DNA of 64,000 bases from Caballeronia insecticola (GCF_000402035.1 NC_021287.1:2604001-2668000), one strand, 5' to 3'; shown: positions 28,901 through 38,666, counted from the first letter of the stretch. Numbers and translations: made by a program. Notes: generated by a model from the letters alone, not told the origin.

Positions 28901-30661
28901 GTCCTTGAAGTCGAGCACGGGCTGCGACACTTCGAGGCGCATCGTCGGGTTGATGTTGGTCGTGTCGAGCAGGTTCGGCTTCGGACCGATGAACGAGTTG
29001 AGCGACATCACCATGTTTTCGCGGATCGGGTCGATCGGCGGGTTCGTCACCTGAGCGAACAACTGCTTGAAGTAGTTGTAGAGCGTCTTGTTCTTGTTGG
29101 ACATGACCGCGAGCGGCGAGTCGTTGCCCATCGAACCGATCGCTTCTTCGCCCGACTGCGCCATCGGCGCCATCAGGAACTTGAGGTCTTCCTGCGTGTA
29201 GCCGAACGCCTGCTGACGGTCGAGCAGCGCGGCGGCCTCACGGCGCTGCGCTTCGACGTCTTCCGCCTTCGGCTCGATTTCGTCGAGCTTGATACGCACG
29301 GCGTCGATCCAGCTCTTGTACGGCTTCGCGTTGGCGAGGTTGTCCTTCAGCTCCTTGTCCTCGATGATGCGGCCCTGCTCCATGTCGATCAGGAACATCT
29401 TGCCCGGCTGCAGACGCCACTTCTTGACGATCTTCGACTCGGGAATGGGCAGCACGCCCGACTCCGACGCGAGGATCACGAGATCGTCGTCGGTGACGAG
29501 ATAGCGCGCCGGACGCAGGCCGTTGCGGTCCAACGTGGCGCCGATCTGGCGGCCGTCCGTGAACGCGATTGCGGCGGGGCCGTCCCACGGTTCCATCATC
29601 GCGGCGTGATATTCGTAGAACGCGCGGCGATTGTCGTCCATCAGCGTGTGTTGTTCCCAGGCTTCCGGGATCATCATCATCATTGCGTGGACGAGCGGAT
29701 AGCCGGCCATCACGAGCAGTTCGAGACAGTTGTCGAACGAAGCCGTGTCCGACTGGCCCGGATAGATCAGCGGCCAGAGTTTCGGCAGGTCGTCGCCGAG
29801 CACGTAGGACGCGATTGCGCCGGTGCGCGCATTCAGCCAGTTCACGTTGCCCTTCACGGTGTTGATTTCACCGTTGTGAGCGATCATGCGGTACGGGTGC
29901 GCGAGTTCCCACGCGGGGAACGTGTTGGTCGAGAAGCGCTGGTGCACGAGCGCGAGCGCCGACACGGTGCGCTCGTCCTGCAGGTCGCGGTAGTACACGC
30001 CGACCTGACCGGCCAGAAGCAGCCCCTTGTAGACGACGGTGCGCGAGGACATCGACGGCACGAAGTATTCCTTGCCGTGCTTGAGTTTGAGCGCCTGAAT
30101 ACGGTGGCTCGCCGTCTTGCGGATGATGTACAGCTTGCGCTCGAGCGCGTCCGTCACGACGATGTCCTTGCCGCGCCCGATGAAAATCTGGCGGATCAGC
30201 GGCTCGCTCGCCTTCACGGTGGGCGAAATCGGCATGTTGGCATCGACCGGCACGTCGCGCCAGCCGAGCACGACCTGGCCCTCGGCCTTCACCGTGCGTT
30301 CCAGTTCCTGTTCGCACGCGAGACGCGACGCATGTTCCTTCGGCAAAAAGATCATGCCGACGCCGTATTCGCCAGCCGGCGGCAACGTCACGCCCTGCTT
30401 GGCCATTTCTTCGCGATAGAAGCCGTCCGGCACCTGAATCAGGATGCCGGCGCCGTCGCCCATCAGCGGATCGGCGCCGACCGCGCCGCGGTGGTCGAGA
30501 TTTTCGAGAATCTTGAGACCCTGCTGAATGATCTCGTGGCTCTTTTTCCCCTTGATATGGGCGACGAAGCCGACGCCGCAGGCGTCATGCTCGTTGGCAG
30601 GGTCGTACATGCCCTGCGCGGCGGGAAGCGAACCGACTGCCGGTTGCTGATGATCGTTCAT
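25958..30661 (-). CDS. gltB: glutamate synthase large subunit GltB
   Basis: GltB hydrolyses glutamine and transfers the ammonia to 2-oxoglutarate. The protein has 1567 residues. Residues 1-27 are a propeptide; cleavage exposes catalytic Cys28 ([11 protein letters not shown]) of the class II amidotransferase domain. The FMN/glutamate synthase domain lies around 800-1200 ([25 protein letters not shown]), the 3Fe-4S cysteines near 1170-1182 ([15 protein letters not shown]), and the Gly-rich beta-helix at the C-terminus. ATG 30661 (MNDHQQPAV) was chosen because upstream codons do not resemble the family. Confidence 0.98.
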   Translation of the reverse strand: MNDHQQPAVGSLPAAQGMYDPANEHDACGVGFVAHIKGKKSHEIIQQGLKILENLDHRGAVGADPLMGDGAGILIQVPDGFYREEMAKQGVTLPPAGEYGVGMIFLPKEHASRLACEQELERTVKAEGQVVLGWRDVPVDANMPISPTVKASEPLIRQIFIGRGKDIVVTDALERKLYIIRKTASHRIQALKLKHGKEYFVPSMSSRTVVYKGLLLAGQVGVYYRDLQDERTVSALALVHQRFSTNTFPAWELAHPYRMIAHNGEINTVKGNVNWLNARTGAIASYVLGDDLPKLWPLIYPGQSDTASFDNCLELLVMAGYPLVHAMMMMIPEAWEQHTLMDDNRRAFYEYHAAMMEPWDGPAAIAFTDGRQIGATLDRNGLRPARYLVTDDDLVILASESGVLPIPESKIVKKWRLQPGKMFLIDMEQGRIIEDKELKDNLANAKPYKSWIDAVRIKLDEIEPKAEDVEAQRREAAALLDRQQAFGYTQEDLKFLMAPMAQSGEEAIGSMGNDSPLAVMSNKNKTLYNYFKQLFAQVTNPPIDPIRENMVMSLNSFIGPKPNLLDTTNINPTMRLEVSQPVLDFKDIAKIRAIDKYTGGKFSSYELNICYPAAWGKEGIEARIASLCAEAVDAVKSGYNILIVSDRKMDGDNVAIPALLATSAIHSHLVQHGLRTSTGLVVETGSARETHHFALLAGYGAEAVHPYLALETLANMADGLKGDLSAEKVIYNFTKAVGKGLLKVMSKMGISTYMSYTGAQIFEGVGLSADLVEKYFKGTASKVGGIGIFEVAEEAIRLHREAFGDNPILANMLDAGGEYAYRVRGEEHMWTPDAIAKLQHSARSNSYQTYKEYAHIINDQTRRHMTFRGLFEFKVDPAKAIPLEEVESAKEIVKRFATGAMSLGSISTEAHATLAIAMNRIGGKSNTGEGGEDETRYRNELRGIPIKNGDTLKSIIGKEVVTDIPLKDGDSLRSKIKQVASGRFGVTAEYLASADQIQIKMAQGAKPGEGGQLPGHKVSEYIGKLRYSVPGVGLISPPPHHDIYSIEDLAQLIHDLKNVNSASSISVKLVSEVGVGTVAAGVAKAKADHVVIAGHDGGTGASPLSSLKHAGTPWELGLAETQQTLVLNRLRGRIRVQADGQMKTGRDVVIGALLGADEFGFATAPLVVEGCIMMRKCHLNTCPVGVATQDPVLRAKFSGQPEHVVNFFFFIAEEVREIMAQFGIRKFDDLIGRAELLDMKKGVEHWKAKGLDFSRVFYQVPVGAEVARKHVDVQDHGLDKALDHVLIEKSKAAIERGEHVSFIQPVRNVNRTVGAMLSGLIAKKHGHDGLPDDSIHIQLKGTAGQSFGAFLAKGVTLDLVGDGNDYVGKGMSGGRIIIRPTNDFRGKSEENIICGNTVMYGAIEGESYFRGVAGERFCVRNSGATAVVEGTGDHGCEYMTGGTVVVLGETGRNFAAGMSGGIAFVFDPDGTFAGKCNKSMVALDPVLQQAEQERTVDRALWHAGKTDEALLKGLIERHFQFTGSPRAKALLENWDASRRQFVKVFPTEYKRALGEIGAKKSKDAIAA

Positions 30662-30804
30662 GGGGACACCGTCTCTACTGTGAGGGGCCGACTCGGCCGT
30701 TGAACCATTTTTTATGTCGCTCGCGGCTTGTTGTTTCAGCTTGGACGCCGCGAAGCCGGTCGTGCTGCGCTCACGCTGCGCCGCAAAAAATCGCCGGAAA
30801 TCGA

Positions 30805-30834
30805 AATATACGCGACGAATCAAAACGATGGCAA
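30805..30834 (-). promoter_or_regulatory. gltB: candidate sigma-70 promoter of gltBD
   Basis: On the minus strand, TTGCCA (30829-30834), an 18-bp spacer and TATATT (30805-30810) lie about 145 nt upstream of the gltB start. Both hexamers match the consensus at four or more positions. Confidence 0.6.
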
Positions 30835-30852
30835 ATAAAATGTGGTGGTCAG

Positions 30853-30899
30853 GCACCAATTATCGATATGGTGCAAGCATGCCCCATTTAATTGGGGCA
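30853..30899. repeat. two adjacent inverted repeats upstream of gltB
   Basis: GCACCA...TGGTGC (30853-30874, 6-bp arms, 10-bp AT-rich centre) is followed after 5 bp by TGCCCCA...TGGGGCA (30880-30899, 7-bp arms, 6-bp centre). They lie 20-65 bp upstream of the putative -35, a normal place for an operator or activator site. They are also the sort of small palindrome found beside RAYT genes. Confidence 0.65.
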
Positions 30900-30912
30900 C
30901 AATCATTCATCA

Positions 30913-30955
30913 TAAAAAAGAAACGGCGTTGCCCGAAAATTCGAGACGCCGTTTC
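30913..30955 (-). terminator. terminator of the RAYT-like gene
   Basis: On the minus strand there is a 10-bp stem (GAAACGGCGT with its complement, 30946-30955 and 30920-30929) with a 16-nt loop and a U6 tract, 34 bp after the stop codon. Confidence 0.8.
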
Positions 30956-30988
30956 ATTTTCCTGCTACAGCTTTACCGCGTCGGGCCG

Positions 30989-31696
30989 TTATTGAGCCTG
31001 TGGGGTTTCGCGAATCTTGCGCGGCCGTCCGCGCGGCAGCGGCGACACGCGGCGGTTAGCGGCCCGCGCCGCCCATTCCCGATACGCGTCGCTGCCGAGC
31101 ACCCAGCCCTTGAGTGTTGCTTGCAGCAGACGGTTGGCTTCGCGTTCGTCGAGCGGTTGTTCGCACAGCTCCTTGTAGGCGTGCTGGCGTTCGAAGGGCG
31201 TGTTGCCGAGCGACCAGAAAAGCGGATGGTCGGTGATCAGGCCATCGAGCGTAAGCCCGATGTGATGACGATAGCTGGACCACTTGTAGTCTTGCGGCGT
31301 CGCGACGAGCTGCGCGCGCACAGGCGCCATCTCGACGACGCGCGTGGCAAGCAGAAAGTAGCGCTCGCCCTCGATCACGGTGGCCCGGTAGCGGCCTTCC
31401 CACAGCGTGCCGCGCCGCATGTAACGGCGATTGAAATGCGCTACGTAACGACGTCCGACTGCCTGCATGGCTTTGGGCAAGCTGGACTCGTCGCGAGGCG
31501 TGACGAGCAGATGCACCGCCTGCGGCATCAATGCGTAGGCGTGGATGGAGAGGTGATGATCACGTGAAGCAGTCCTCAAGCAGTCGATGAAGAGCTCGTA
31601 GTCCTGGTCGTCGACGAAAGCGGGCTGCTGATCGAGACCACGCAGGATGACATGCTGCGGCTGTTCGGGAACATAGAGTCGTGCAAGCCGTGCCAT
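30989..31696 (-). CDS. REP-associated tyrosine transposase (RAYT) relative lacking catalytic residues
   Basis: The 235 residues have the Y1/RAYT framework: RGLDQQPAF, HAYALMP, GRRYVAHFNRRYMRRGTLWEGRY (88-100 region), PVRAQLV and DYKWSSYRHH. The HUH motif reads A-V-H at 60-62 instead of H-x-H, and the catalytic Tyr position before the NPVRA-like segment is Val120 (RVVEMAPVRA); the usual Asn is Ala124. The frame is nevertheless intact. The C-terminus holds RGRPRK (222-227), an AT-hook-like element. DNA cleavage is therefore unlikely; a retained DNA-binding role is an inference. ATG 31696 was chosen; a longer frame upstream is unlike the family. Confidence 0.85.
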   Translation of the reverse strand: MARLARLYVPEQPQHVILRGLDQQPAFVDDQDYELFIDCLRTASRDHHLSIHAYALMPQAVHLLVTPRDESSLPKAMQAVGRRYVAHFNRRYMRRGTLWEGRYRATVIEGERYFLLATRVVEMAPVRAQLVATPQDYKWSSYRHHIGLTLDGLITDHPLFWSLGNTPFERQHAYKELCEQPLDEREANRLLQATLKGWVLGSDAYREWAARAANRRVSPLPRGRPRKIRETPQAQ

Positions 31697-31902
31697 TCTG
31701 GATATTCCGTTGGTCGCGTTTGTGTTACCCCGATAGGGGGCCTGTTGGAGCCATGACGGCCGCATGAACGAAACGCATGCAAATGCCGTGCAACGAAGCC
31801 CCAAAGCCGCTCTTCGCCCTAGGGAAAATGCTCTACGGCGCCGCTATGGTTACTTTGAAATGATGTGTTCATAATGAGCGTGCTTTTTCGGAGGAGCACA
31901 AA

Positions 31903-32628
31903 TTGAAAATAAAACAAGTCGTCACGGGGATCGCGGCATTAGCATGTGTGTCTACCGCAGCACATGCGCAGTCGGCCGGGTCCTTCTACGTAACTGGTGG
32001 CTGGTTTCACTTTGCCCCGCAAGACAGCAGTGGTCCGCTCAAAGAGTTAAGTGTAGGCGGATCTCCCGTCAATATCGACGTTCCCGGTACGGGTGCCGGC
32101 ATTTCAAGCGCTGACACGGCCGGCTTCACCTTCGGTTACTTTGCAACCGATCACATCGCAGCCGAACTCGAGATGGGCGTTCCGCCGACTTTCGATCTCG
32201 AAGGCAAAGGCACGCTCTCGCAGTACGGCAAGCTTGGCAGCGCCAAGCAATGGAGCCCGACGCTGCTGTTCAAATACTTCTTCAATGCTCCTTCGGCGAA
32301 GCTGCGGCCCTTCGTCGGCATTGGCGTGACGCGCACCTGGTTCACCGACGCGAAGATCACGAACCAGCAATTCGAAGGCTCGGTTCTGCATGGTCCGACC
32401 ACCGTCGACACGGATAGTTCGTGGGCACCGGTGTTTAATGTCGGCGCGACTTACAATTTTACCGAGCACTGGTTCGCAGGATTTTCCGTCTCGTTCATTC
32501 CGCTGAAGGCCACCGCCAAGTTGAACACGCAGGCGCAAACGCCGGTGGGAACGCTCAACGTCCAGTCGCAAGCGAAAATCACGCTCAACCCGATCGTCAC
32601 ATATTTGCGCGTAGGCTATCGCTTCTAA
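31903..32628 (+). CDS. ompW: OmpW-family outer-membrane beta-barrel protein
   Basis: OmpW is a small eight-stranded barrel with a hydrophobic channel, produced in many bacteria under stress or oxygen changes. The protein has 241 residues. The signal peptide is about 1-23 (cut after AHA-Q), and barrel strands include FYVTGGWFHFAPQ, LRPFVGIGVTRTWF and the C-terminal YLRVGYRF ending in Phe. The start is TTG at 31903 with a strong GGAGGAG 8 nt upstream. TTA codons near residues 13 and 48 are rare for this GC-rich chromosome. Confidence 0.9.
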   Translation: MKIKQVVTGIAALACVSTAAHAQSAGSFYVTGGWFHFAPQDSSGPLKELSVGGSPVNIDVPGTGAGISSADTAGFTFGYFATDHIAAELEMGVPPTFDLEGKGTLSQYGKLGSAKQWSPTLLFKYFFNAPSAKLRPFVGIGVTRTWFTDAKITNQQFEGSVLHGPTTVDTDSSWAPVFNVGATYNFTEHWFAGFSVSFIPLKATAKLNTQAQTPVGTLNVQSQAKITLNPIVTYLRVGYRF

Positions 32629-32921
32629 AAGATATTTGCTCATCGATACGATTACTCCGCGATAAACAATCACGTAGTAACAAGCATATCGCCGGCATGT
32701 TTGCGCATGCCGGCGTTGTCATTTTTAGCGCTTGTAAATGTGACCTTGATTGAACGGATCGCTTGCACTTCTTACTTGCCTGCGAATAGCGTTAGCGATT
32801 TACTTCGCGCCTGATCAACATATCGCGCATGCGGGCGGCATCGGCATCGAATTTGCTGCATCATGGGTTTCCCCGCTTCGCATGCGGGCCATCCACGACT
32901 ATCCATCGACGGGAGCGATCT
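32629..32921. other. intergenic region between ompW and the YqjD-like gene
   Basis: Apart from the ompW terminator, this 293-bp region holds GCATGCGGGC twice (near 32828 and 32880), the second within a CCCGC...GCGGG hairpin. I see no convincing promoter or coding sequence. Confidence 0.5.
32690..32726 (+). terminator. ompW terminator
   Basis: A perfect 10-bp stem CGCCGGCATG (32690-32699) pairs with 32706-32715 across a TTTGCG loop, followed by a T-rich tail ending in TTTTT. Confidence 0.8.
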
Positions 32922-33299
32922 ATGAACGCATTGCCTAATACGCGAGACGCCATCGGAGATTCATGGAACACCACCAGCCGCCGTGCACGTCGCATGGCAC
33001 GACATGGCCGCGAGGCCGCTGAGGACATTGGTTCCGAACTGCGCTCGCTACTGAGCGAACTCGAAAGCACGCTGGCCGAAGGCACATCGGCCGATGCCGC
33101 CGCGCTTCGTGCACAAATCAGCGATCGTCTCGATAACGCGCGCGCACGTCTGAACGATACGCACGCCGTGCTGAGGCAGCGCGCCGGCGCCGTATTCGAA
33201 GACGCCGATGCGTATCTCCATGAAAAGCCCTGGCAGACGATTGTGCTGGTCGGCGGCCTTGCGCTCGTCGCGGGCGTGCTGCTCGGGCGCGCGCGCTGA
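32922..33299 (+). CDS. DUF883 (YqjD/ElaB-type) ribosome-associated membrane protein
   Basis: The protein has 125 residues: a long charged helix with coiled-coil character (about 20-90), then KPWQTIVLVGGLALVAGVLLGRAR as a C-terminal membrane anchor. This is the arrangement of the E. coli YqjD/ElaB family, which tethers ribosomes to the membrane in stationary phase; that role is extrapolated. The start is ATG 32922 (MNALPNTRDAI). It converges on ugpQ with only 22 bp between. Confidence 0.88.
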   Translation: MNALPNTRDAIGDSWNTTSRRARRMARHGREAAEDIGSELRSLLSELESTLAEGTSADAAALRAQISDRLDNARARLNDTHAVLRQRAGAVFEDADAYLHEKPWQTIVLVGGLALVAGVLLGRAR

Positions 33300-33321
33300 A
33301 GCCGCAGACGCCGCTGCAGCC

Positions 33322-34077
33322 CTAGCCCGACGAGGCTTCCAGAAAATCCGCGCCGATGATGTCGATGCGATCCGTGCAGATCGCATCGACGCCCCACTGC
33401 GCCAGCAGGCGGGCGCGCGCCGGATCGTTCACCGTGTAGGCGAGGATGCGCAAGCCGGCGTCCTTGATCTGCGCGACGAGCGTCTCATCCAGCGCGCGAT
33501 GACTCGCGTGCAGCGACACGCACGATAACGCCGCGGTCTGCGCGCGCCAGTTCGGCGGCACGCGCTCGTACAGCATGCCGCGCGGCAGATTCGGCGCAAC
33601 ATCACGCGCCGCCTCCAGCGCCGCATACGAAAACGACGACAACAACGGCATTGGGTCCGCGTCCGCCCATAGCGTGGCCGCTTCGCGCGCGACAAGCACG
33701 CCCGTCTCCACGTCGCGTCCCTGACTCGGTTTGATCTCGATGTTCGCAGCAAGCCCGTGCTTCGCGCAGCGCTCGCGTACTTGCGCGAGCGTAGGCATGC
33801 GCGCGCCCGCGAACTCGTCGCTGAACCAGGCGCCCGCGTCAAGCACCCGCAATTGCGCGTAGGTCATGGCTTTCGCGACACCGCGCCCGTTCGACGTGCG
33901 ATCGACGGCATCGTCGTGCAAGAGGAACACGATGTCATCGGCGGAGAGCTTCGCGTCGAATTCGATCATCTTGAGACCGTGACGCGCGCCGACATCGATG
34001 GCTTCGAGCGTGTTCTCCGGCGCGAGCTTGCCGCCGCCGCGATGCGCGACGATCGCGGGATAAGGCCAGGTTCTCAT
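33322..34077 (-). CDS. ugpQ: glycerophosphodiester phosphodiesterase UgpQ
   Basis: UgpQ hydrolyses glycerophosphodiesters to glycerol-3-phosphate and alcohols in the cytosol. The protein has 251 residues and a GDPD TIM barrel with AHRGGGKLAPENT (11-23) and the metal/catalytic EFDAK...LLHDDAVDRTSNG. ATG 34077 (MRTWPYPAIV) lies behind a GGAGGTCGAG site. It is the last gene of the ugp cluster, 17 bp after ugpC. Confidence 0.95.
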   Translation of the reverse strand: MRTWPYPAIVAHRGGGKLAPENTLEAIDVGARHGLKMIEFDAKLSADDIVFLLHDDAVDRTSNGRGVAKAMTYAQLRVLDAGAWFSDEFAGARMPTLAQVRERCAKHGLAANIEIKPSQGRDVETGVLVAREAATLWADADPMPLLSSFSYAALEAARDVAPNLPRGMLYERVPPNWRAQTAALSCVSLHASHRALDETLVAQIKDAGLRILAYTVNDPARARLLAQWGVDAICTDRIDIIGADFLEASSG

Positions 34078-34094
34078 CTCGACCTCCTTTCTCT

Positions 34095-35180
34095 TCAGTT
34101 GGCGCGCAGGCCCGTGGCCGGATCGAAGAAATGCAGATGACGCGCCGACAACGACACGGCCAAACGCTCGCCGCGCTGCGGCCGGTGCTCGTGCGGCAAG
34201 CGCGCCGCCACGTCGTGTTTGCCCCACTTGCCGTGCGCGAGATTGTCGGCGCCGAGCAGCTCGGCCGAATCGACATCGAGCGTCGCGCTCGCCGCGCCGG
34301 GAATGCCCGGCGTCATGTGCTCGGGCCGAATGCCGACGATCCAGTCGCGCCCGTGCATCGCGCTCGTCAGGCCGCTCGCGCCCGCGACGGGCAGCGCCGG
34401 TCCATCGCCCGCGACGGCGAAGGTCGTGCCGTCTTCCGACAGACGTCCTTCGAGCAGATTCATCGCCGGCGATCCAATGAAGCTCGCGACGAATACGGTT
34501 GCCGGACGTTCGTACACGTCGGTCGGCGCGCCGATCTGCTCGGCGTGTCCCTTGTTCATCACGATCACGCGTTGCGCGAGCGTCATCGCTTCGATCTGAT
34601 CGTGCGTGACGTAAAGACTCGTCGTGGCGAGACGCGCATGCAGGCGCTGGATTTCGAGGCGCATTTGCACGCGCAGCTTGGCGTCGAGGTTCGACAAAGG
34701 TTCATCGAACAGAAACACGGCCGGCTCGCGCACGATCGCGCGGCCCATCGCGACGCGCTGCCGTTGCCCGCCGGACAACTCGCGCGGCTTGCGCGCAAGC
34801 AGATGTTCGAGTTCGAGGATGCGCGCGGCGTTGGCCACACGCGAGTCGATCGTCGCCCGATCCGCGCCGCCGATCTTGAGCGCATACGCCATGTTCTGCG
34901 CGACGCTCATGTGCGGATAGAGCGCGTAGTTCTGGAACACCATGGCGATGTCGCGATCCTTCGGCTCCAGCTTGTTCACGACCTTGCCGCCGATTTCGAT
35001 CTCGCCGTCGGACACGCTTTCGAGTCCCGCGACCATGCGCAGCAGCGTCGATTTTCCGCATCCCGACGGACCGACCATGACGACGAACTCGCCATCCGCA
35101 ACATCCACGTCGATACCATGCAACACGAAGTTCTTGCCGTCGTAGGTCTTTCTGACAGCCTTGAGATTCAGCGCGGCCAT
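34095..35180 (-). CDS. ugpC: glycerol-3-phosphate ABC transporter ATPase UgpC
   Basis: The 361 residues are a CUT1-type ABC ATPase with Walker [10 protein letters not shown], signature [14 protein letters not shown], Walker [14 protein letters not shown], and a C-terminal TOBE/OB regulatory domain (about 240-361). Operon context with ugpB, ugpA, ugpE and ugpQ points to sn-glycerol-3-phosphate and glycerophosphodiester import rather than maltose. Confidence 0.94.
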   Translation of the reverse strand: MAALNLKAVRKTYDGKNFVLHGIDVDVADGEFVVMVGPSGCGKSTLLRMVAGLESVSDGEIEIGGKVVNKLEPKDRDIAMVFQNYALYPHMSVAQNMAYALKIGGADRATIDSRVANAARILELEHLLARKPRELSGGQRQRVAMGRAIVREPAVFLFDEPLSNLDAKLRVQMRLEIQRLHARLATTSLYVTHDQIEAMTLAQRVIVMNKGHAEQIGAPTDVYERPATVFVASFIGSPAMNLLEGRLSEDGTTFAVAGDGPALPVAGASGLTSAMHGRDWIVGIRPEHMTPGIPGAASATLDVDSAELLGADNLAHGKWGKHDVAARLPHEHRPQRGERLAVSLSARHLHFFDPATGLRAN

Positions 35181-35183
35181 CGA

Positions 35184-35495
35184 TCAGTCCTTCAACGCGC
35201 CGGCCACGGTCGCGAAATGCGCGACCGCGATGCCCGGCTCATAGAAACGATGCAGCATTTCGCGCCAGCGTTGATAACCCGCCGATTGCCGAAAGCCGGG
35301 GTCATGCGCCTCGATCGAATCCCAGCGCACGAGCAACACGTATTGCGATGAGTTGCCGCTATCCGCGCCACGCACGAGTTCATGCGAACGATATCCGGGC
35401 TGCGCCGCGATGATCTTCTGCGCTTCATCGAAAGCGGCTTCGAATGCGCTTTCCTCGCCCGCCTTCACGGGCAACTGCGCGATTTCGAGAATCAT
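35184..35495 (-). CDS. ABM-domain (antibiotic biosynthesis monooxygenase fold) protein
   Basis: This 103-residue ferredoxin-like alpha/beta protein has the ABM/YgiN pattern (MILEIAQLPVKAGEESAFEAAF, YVLLVRWDSIEAHDPGFRQS, HRFYEPGIAVAHF). Family members are small oxygenases or quinol-modifying enzymes, but many have no known reaction. It lies inside the ugp operon, 3 bp before ugpC and 17 bp after ugpE, a place empty in E. coli. It may be a passenger or link to glycerolipid catabolism; the sequence does not say. Confidence 0.85.
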   Translation of the reverse strand: MILEIAQLPVKAGEESAFEAAFDEAQKIIAAQPGYRSHELVRGADSGNSSQYVLLVRWDSIEAHDPGFRQSAGYQRWREMLHRFYEPGIAVAHFATVAGALKD

Positions 35496-35512
35496 GTGTC
35501 CAAGTCTCCGTT

Positions 35513-36358
35513 TTACTTTTCCGAATCCACGAGGCCGCGCACGAACCAGCGCTGCATGGTCAGCACGACGGCGAGCGGAGGCAGCATCGCGAGCAGCGTC
35601 GCGGTCATGACGAGATGCCATTCGGTCGCGGTATCGCCCGAGGCGATCATGCTCTTGATGCCGACCACCGCCGTCTGCAGCGACGTCTCGTTGGTGATGA
35701 GAATGGGCCAGAGATACTGATTCCAGCCGTAGATGAACGTGATGACGAACAGCGCCGCGATGTTCGTCTTCGAGAGCGGCAACACGACGTCCCAGAAGAA
35801 ACGCAGCGGTCCCGCGCCGTCGATGCGCGCCGCTTCCATCAGTTCATCGGGCAGCGTCATGAAGAACTGGCGGAACAGGAACGTCGCCGTTGCGGAGGCG
35901 ATCAGCGGCAGCGTCAGTCCGGCGTATGTGTTCGACAGATGCATCGACGAGACGACCTGCACCGTCGGAAAGATACGCACTTCCACCGGCAGCATCAGCG
36001 TGATGAAGATGAGCCAGAACGCAACGTTCTTGAGCGGAAAGCGGAAGAACACGATGGCATACGCGGAGATGATGGACACCGCGATCTTGCCGAACGAAAT
36101 GACGAGCGCCATCACGAGGCTGTTGATCAGCATGCGTCCGAACGGCGCCGCCGCGTTGCCGCTGCCGTGCGTCCAGATGTTGGCGACGTTCTCGAACAGA
36201 TGCGTGCTCGGCACGAGCGAGAGCGGCACGCTGAAGACTTCTTTCGAGTTCATGGTGGCCGCGCAGAACGCGACATACACCGGAAACACGATCAGCGCGA
36301 CGCCGAGAAGCAGCACAGCGTGACAGAAGATATCGAAACCGCGACGATTCTCGATCAT
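35513..36358 (-). CDS. ugpE: glycerol-3-phosphate ABC transporter permease UgpE
   Basis: The 281 residues have six membrane spans. The EAA loop that docks on UgpC reads [24 protein letters not shown]. It pairs with UgpA, overlapping its stop (ATGA at 36355-36358). Confidence 0.95.
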   Translation of the reverse strand: MIENRRGFDIFCHAVLLLGVALIVFPVYVAFCAATMNSKEVFSVPLSLVPSTHLFENVANIWTHGSGNAAAPFGRMLINSLVMALVISFGKIAVSIISAYAIVFFRFPLKNVAFWLIFITLMLPVEVRIFPTVQVVSSMHLSNTYAGLTLPLIASATATFLFRQFFMTLPDELMEAARIDGAGPLRFFWDVVLPLSKTNIAALFVITFIYGWNQYLWPILITNETSLQTAVVGIKSMIASGDTATEWHLVMTATLLAMLPPLAVVLTMQRWFVRGLVDSEK

Positions 36359-37239
36359 GAATATTGCACCCTGCGTTCGACGAAGCGGAACTGCACGATG
36401 GTCAGCGCCACGACGATCACCATCAACACGACCGACTGCGCGCCCGAACTGCCGATGTCCAGTCCCTGGAAGCCTTCCGCGAAAATCTTGTAGATGAGCG
36501 TCTTGGTCGATTGCGCGGGGCCGCCGCCGGTGGCGGCATCGATCACCGGGAAGGTGTCGAAGAACGCGTAGACGAGGTTCACGACGAGCAGGAAGAACGA
36601 CGTCGGCGAAAGCAGCGGCAGCGCGATGCCGAAGAAGCGTCGCACCGGACCGGCACCGTCGATGGCGGCCGCTTCGATCAGCGATTGCGGAATCGCTTGC
36701 AGGCCTGCATAGAAGAACAGGAAGTTATAGCTGACCTGCTTCCACACCGACGCGAGCACGACCAGAAACATCGCCTGCGTGCCGTTCAGCGCGTGATTCC
36801 ACACGATGCCCTGCTTGGCCAGCGCATACGTGACAAGCCCGATGCTCGGGTTGAACAGAAACGACCACAACACGGCGGCAATCGCGGGCGCGACCGCATA
36901 CGGCCAGATGAGCAGCGTCTGATACGCGCGCGCGCCGCGCGTCACACGATCGGCGCAGGCGGCGAGCAACAGCGAGATCACGAGGCCCGACACGGTGACG
37001 AGCGAGCAGAAGATCATCGTCGTATTGAACGACGAGAGATAGAGCGGATCGGCGAACAATTGCCTAAAGTTCGCCAGCCCGACGAATTCGCTCGACGTGC
37101 CGAACGCGTCCTGGCTTTGCGTCGCTTGCCAGAGCGCCTCGCCCGCGGGCCAGAGAAAGAACAGCGCGGTAATCGCGAGCTGAGGCGCGACGAGCAGATA
37201 CGGCAAGACGCCGGTATCGAAACGAGACCGTTTTTCCAT
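36355..37239 (-). CDS. ugpA: glycerol-3-phosphate ABC transporter permease UgpA
   Basis: The 294 residues have six spans. The EAA loop is [25 protein letters not shown], and [21 protein letters not shown] near the C-terminus is typical of UgpA. It follows ugpB by 56 bp. Confidence 0.95.
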   Translation of the reverse strand: MEKRSRFDTGVLPYLLVAPQLAITALFFLWPAGEALWQATQSQDAFGTSSEFVGLANFRQLFADPLYLSSFNTTMIFCSLVTVSGLVISLLLAACADRVTRGARAYQTLLIWPYAVAPAIAAVLWSFLFNPSIGLVTYALAKQGIVWNHALNGTQAMFLVVLASVWKQVSYNFLFFYAGLQAIPQSLIEAAAIDGAGPVRRFFGIALPLLSPTSFFLLVVNLVYAFFDTFPVIDAATGGGPAQSTKTLIYKIFAEGFQGLDIGSSGAQSVVLMVIVVALTIVQFRFVERRVQYS

Positions 37240-37295
37240 GCGATGTGTCCTGAACGACGCGCCCGCGCGGCACGCGGGCGCTGGCTCAAACGAGC

Positions 37296-38621
37296 TTAGT
37301 TGCCGGCCTTCTCGAAGCGGCGCAGCAGTTCGTCGCCACGTTGCACCGATGCGTCGAGCGCCTGTTGCGGCGTCTTCTTCTCCGCCCAGACCTGCTCGAG
37401 TTCTTCATCGACGATGGTGCGTATCTGCGGCATGTTGCCCAGACGCAGGCCCTTCGTGTAGGCGAGCGGCGGCTTGTTCAGCATCTGCTTGATGGCGATG
37501 TCCGCGCCGGGATTCTTGTCATAGAAGCCCTGCTTCTGCGTCAGCTCGTAGGCGGCCTGCGTGACCGGCAGATAGCCCGTGTCCTGATGCCACTTCGCCG
37601 CGACCGGCGGCGAGCTCAGATACGCGAGAAACTTCGCGACGCCCTTGTACACGGCCGGGTCCTTGCCCGACAGCACCCACAGACTCGCCCCGCCGATAAT
37701 CGCGTTCTGCGGCGCGCCCTTCACGTTCGCGTCGTAGGGCATCATGCCGATGCCGTAGTCGAACTTCGCGAACTTGTTGATGGTCGCGCGCGAGCCCGAC
37801 GAGTTCGTGATGATGCCGCAATCGCCGCTATAGAACTTCGACACCGGCTCGTCCTTGCGGCCCACATAGGTGAAGTTGCCTTCCTTCGCCATCTTCTGCA
37901 AGAAGGCGATATGCGCGACCTGCAAGGGCTTGTTGAATTCGAGCTTGGCGTCGAGGCCATCGAAGCCGTTGTTCTTCGTCGCGAACGGCGCGGCGTGCCA
38001 TGCACTGTAGTTTTCGAGCTGAATCCAGCTCTGCCAGCCCGACGAATAGCCGCATGAATAGCCCGCGGCCTTGAGCTTCTTCGCGTCGGCTTCGACATCG
38101 GCCCAGGTCTTGGGCGGCTGGTTCGGATCGAGGCCCGCCTTCTTGAAGGCGTCCTTGTTGTAGTAGAGCACCGGCGTCGAGCTGTTGAACGGCATCGAAA
38201 TCAGATGGCCGGTCTTCGCGTCGCTGTAGTAGCCGGAGATGGTCGGCACGAACGCCTTCTCGTCGAGCGGCACGCCGGCTTGCTTGAACACGTCGTAGAC
38301 CGGCACGACGGCCTTCTTGCCCTGCATCATGGTCGCTGTGCCGACTTCATACACTTGCAGGATGGCCGGCGCGTTGCCGCTGCGGAACGCCGCGATGCCC
38401 GCCGCGAGCGTCTGGTCATACGTGCCCTTGAACACGGGGACGATCTTGTAATCGCTCTGCGATGCGTTGAAGTCGTTGGCGATGTCGTTCACGCGCTCGC
38501 CGAGCGCGGCTTCCATCGCATGCCAGAACTGGATTTCCGTCGCGGCGTGCGCCGCGGTGCTGGCGCCGAACGCCAGAATGGCCGCGGCCGAGATCGAGCG
38601 GAACAAGGGCTTACAGCTCAT
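37296..38621 (-). CDS. ugpB: glycerol-3-phosphate-binding periplasmic protein UgpB
   Basis: UgpB is the solute-binding component of the Ugp importer. The protein has 441 residues. The signal peptide is about 1-26 (cut after AHA-A), followed by [20 protein letters not shown], the typical UgpB opening, and a Trp-rich hinge region. It lies 45 bp after dgt with no terminator between, so read-through from dgt is possible. I could not find a clear two-repeat Pho box. Confidence 0.96.
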   Translation of the reverse strand: MSCKPLFRSISAAAILAFGASTAAHAATEIQFWHAMEAALGERVNDIANDFNASQSDYKIVPVFKGTYDQTLAAGIAAFRSGNAPAILQVYEVGTATMMQGKKAVVPVYDVFKQAGVPLDEKAFVPTISGYYSDAKTGHLISMPFNSSTPVLYYNKDAFKKAGLDPNQPPKTWADVEADAKKLKAAGYSCGYSSGWQSWIQLENYSAWHAAPFATKNNGFDGLDAKLEFNKPLQVAHIAFLQKMAKEGNFTYVGRKDEPVSKFYSGDCGIITNSSGSRATINKFAKFDYGIGMMPYDANVKGAPQNAIIGGASLWVLSGKDPAVYKGVAKFLAYLSSPPVAAKWHQDTGYLPVTQAAYELTQKQGFYDKNPGADIAIKQMLNKPPLAYTKGLRLGNMPQIRTIVDEELEQVWAEKKTPQQALDASVQRGDELLRRFEKAGN

Positions 38622-38666
38622 CGTTGAGTCTCCTTTTTGCGAATTCGCGCTTGAAAACGCGCGATA

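Larger units (their letters stand above)
30662..30988. other. intergenic region between gltB and the RAYT-like gene
   Basis: This 327-bp region is clearly more AT-rich than its surroundings. It holds the gltB leader, a promoter, two palindromes and the terminator of the upstream gene, all listed separately. No additional coding sequence is convincing. Confidence 0.7.

Noticed and set aside
27053..30703. A 1216-codon open frame on the plus strand opposite gltB
   Set aside because: Its translation is Arg/His/Ala/Asp-rich with no recognisable domain, and it mirrors gltB codon structure. In GC-rich DNA the strand opposite a long gene often stays open. GltB is certain.
31840..31902. An FNR-type or sigma-70 promoter for ompW
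   Set aside because: CATAAT can serve as a -10, but no -35 at proper spacing and no TTGAT-N4-ATCAA site is visible. I could not support a regulatory call.
32922..33299. The DUF883 protein as a toxin or antitoxin component
   Set aside because: Its length could fit, but the charged helix plus C-terminal glycine-rich anchor matches YqjD/ElaB, and no partner gene is adjacent.
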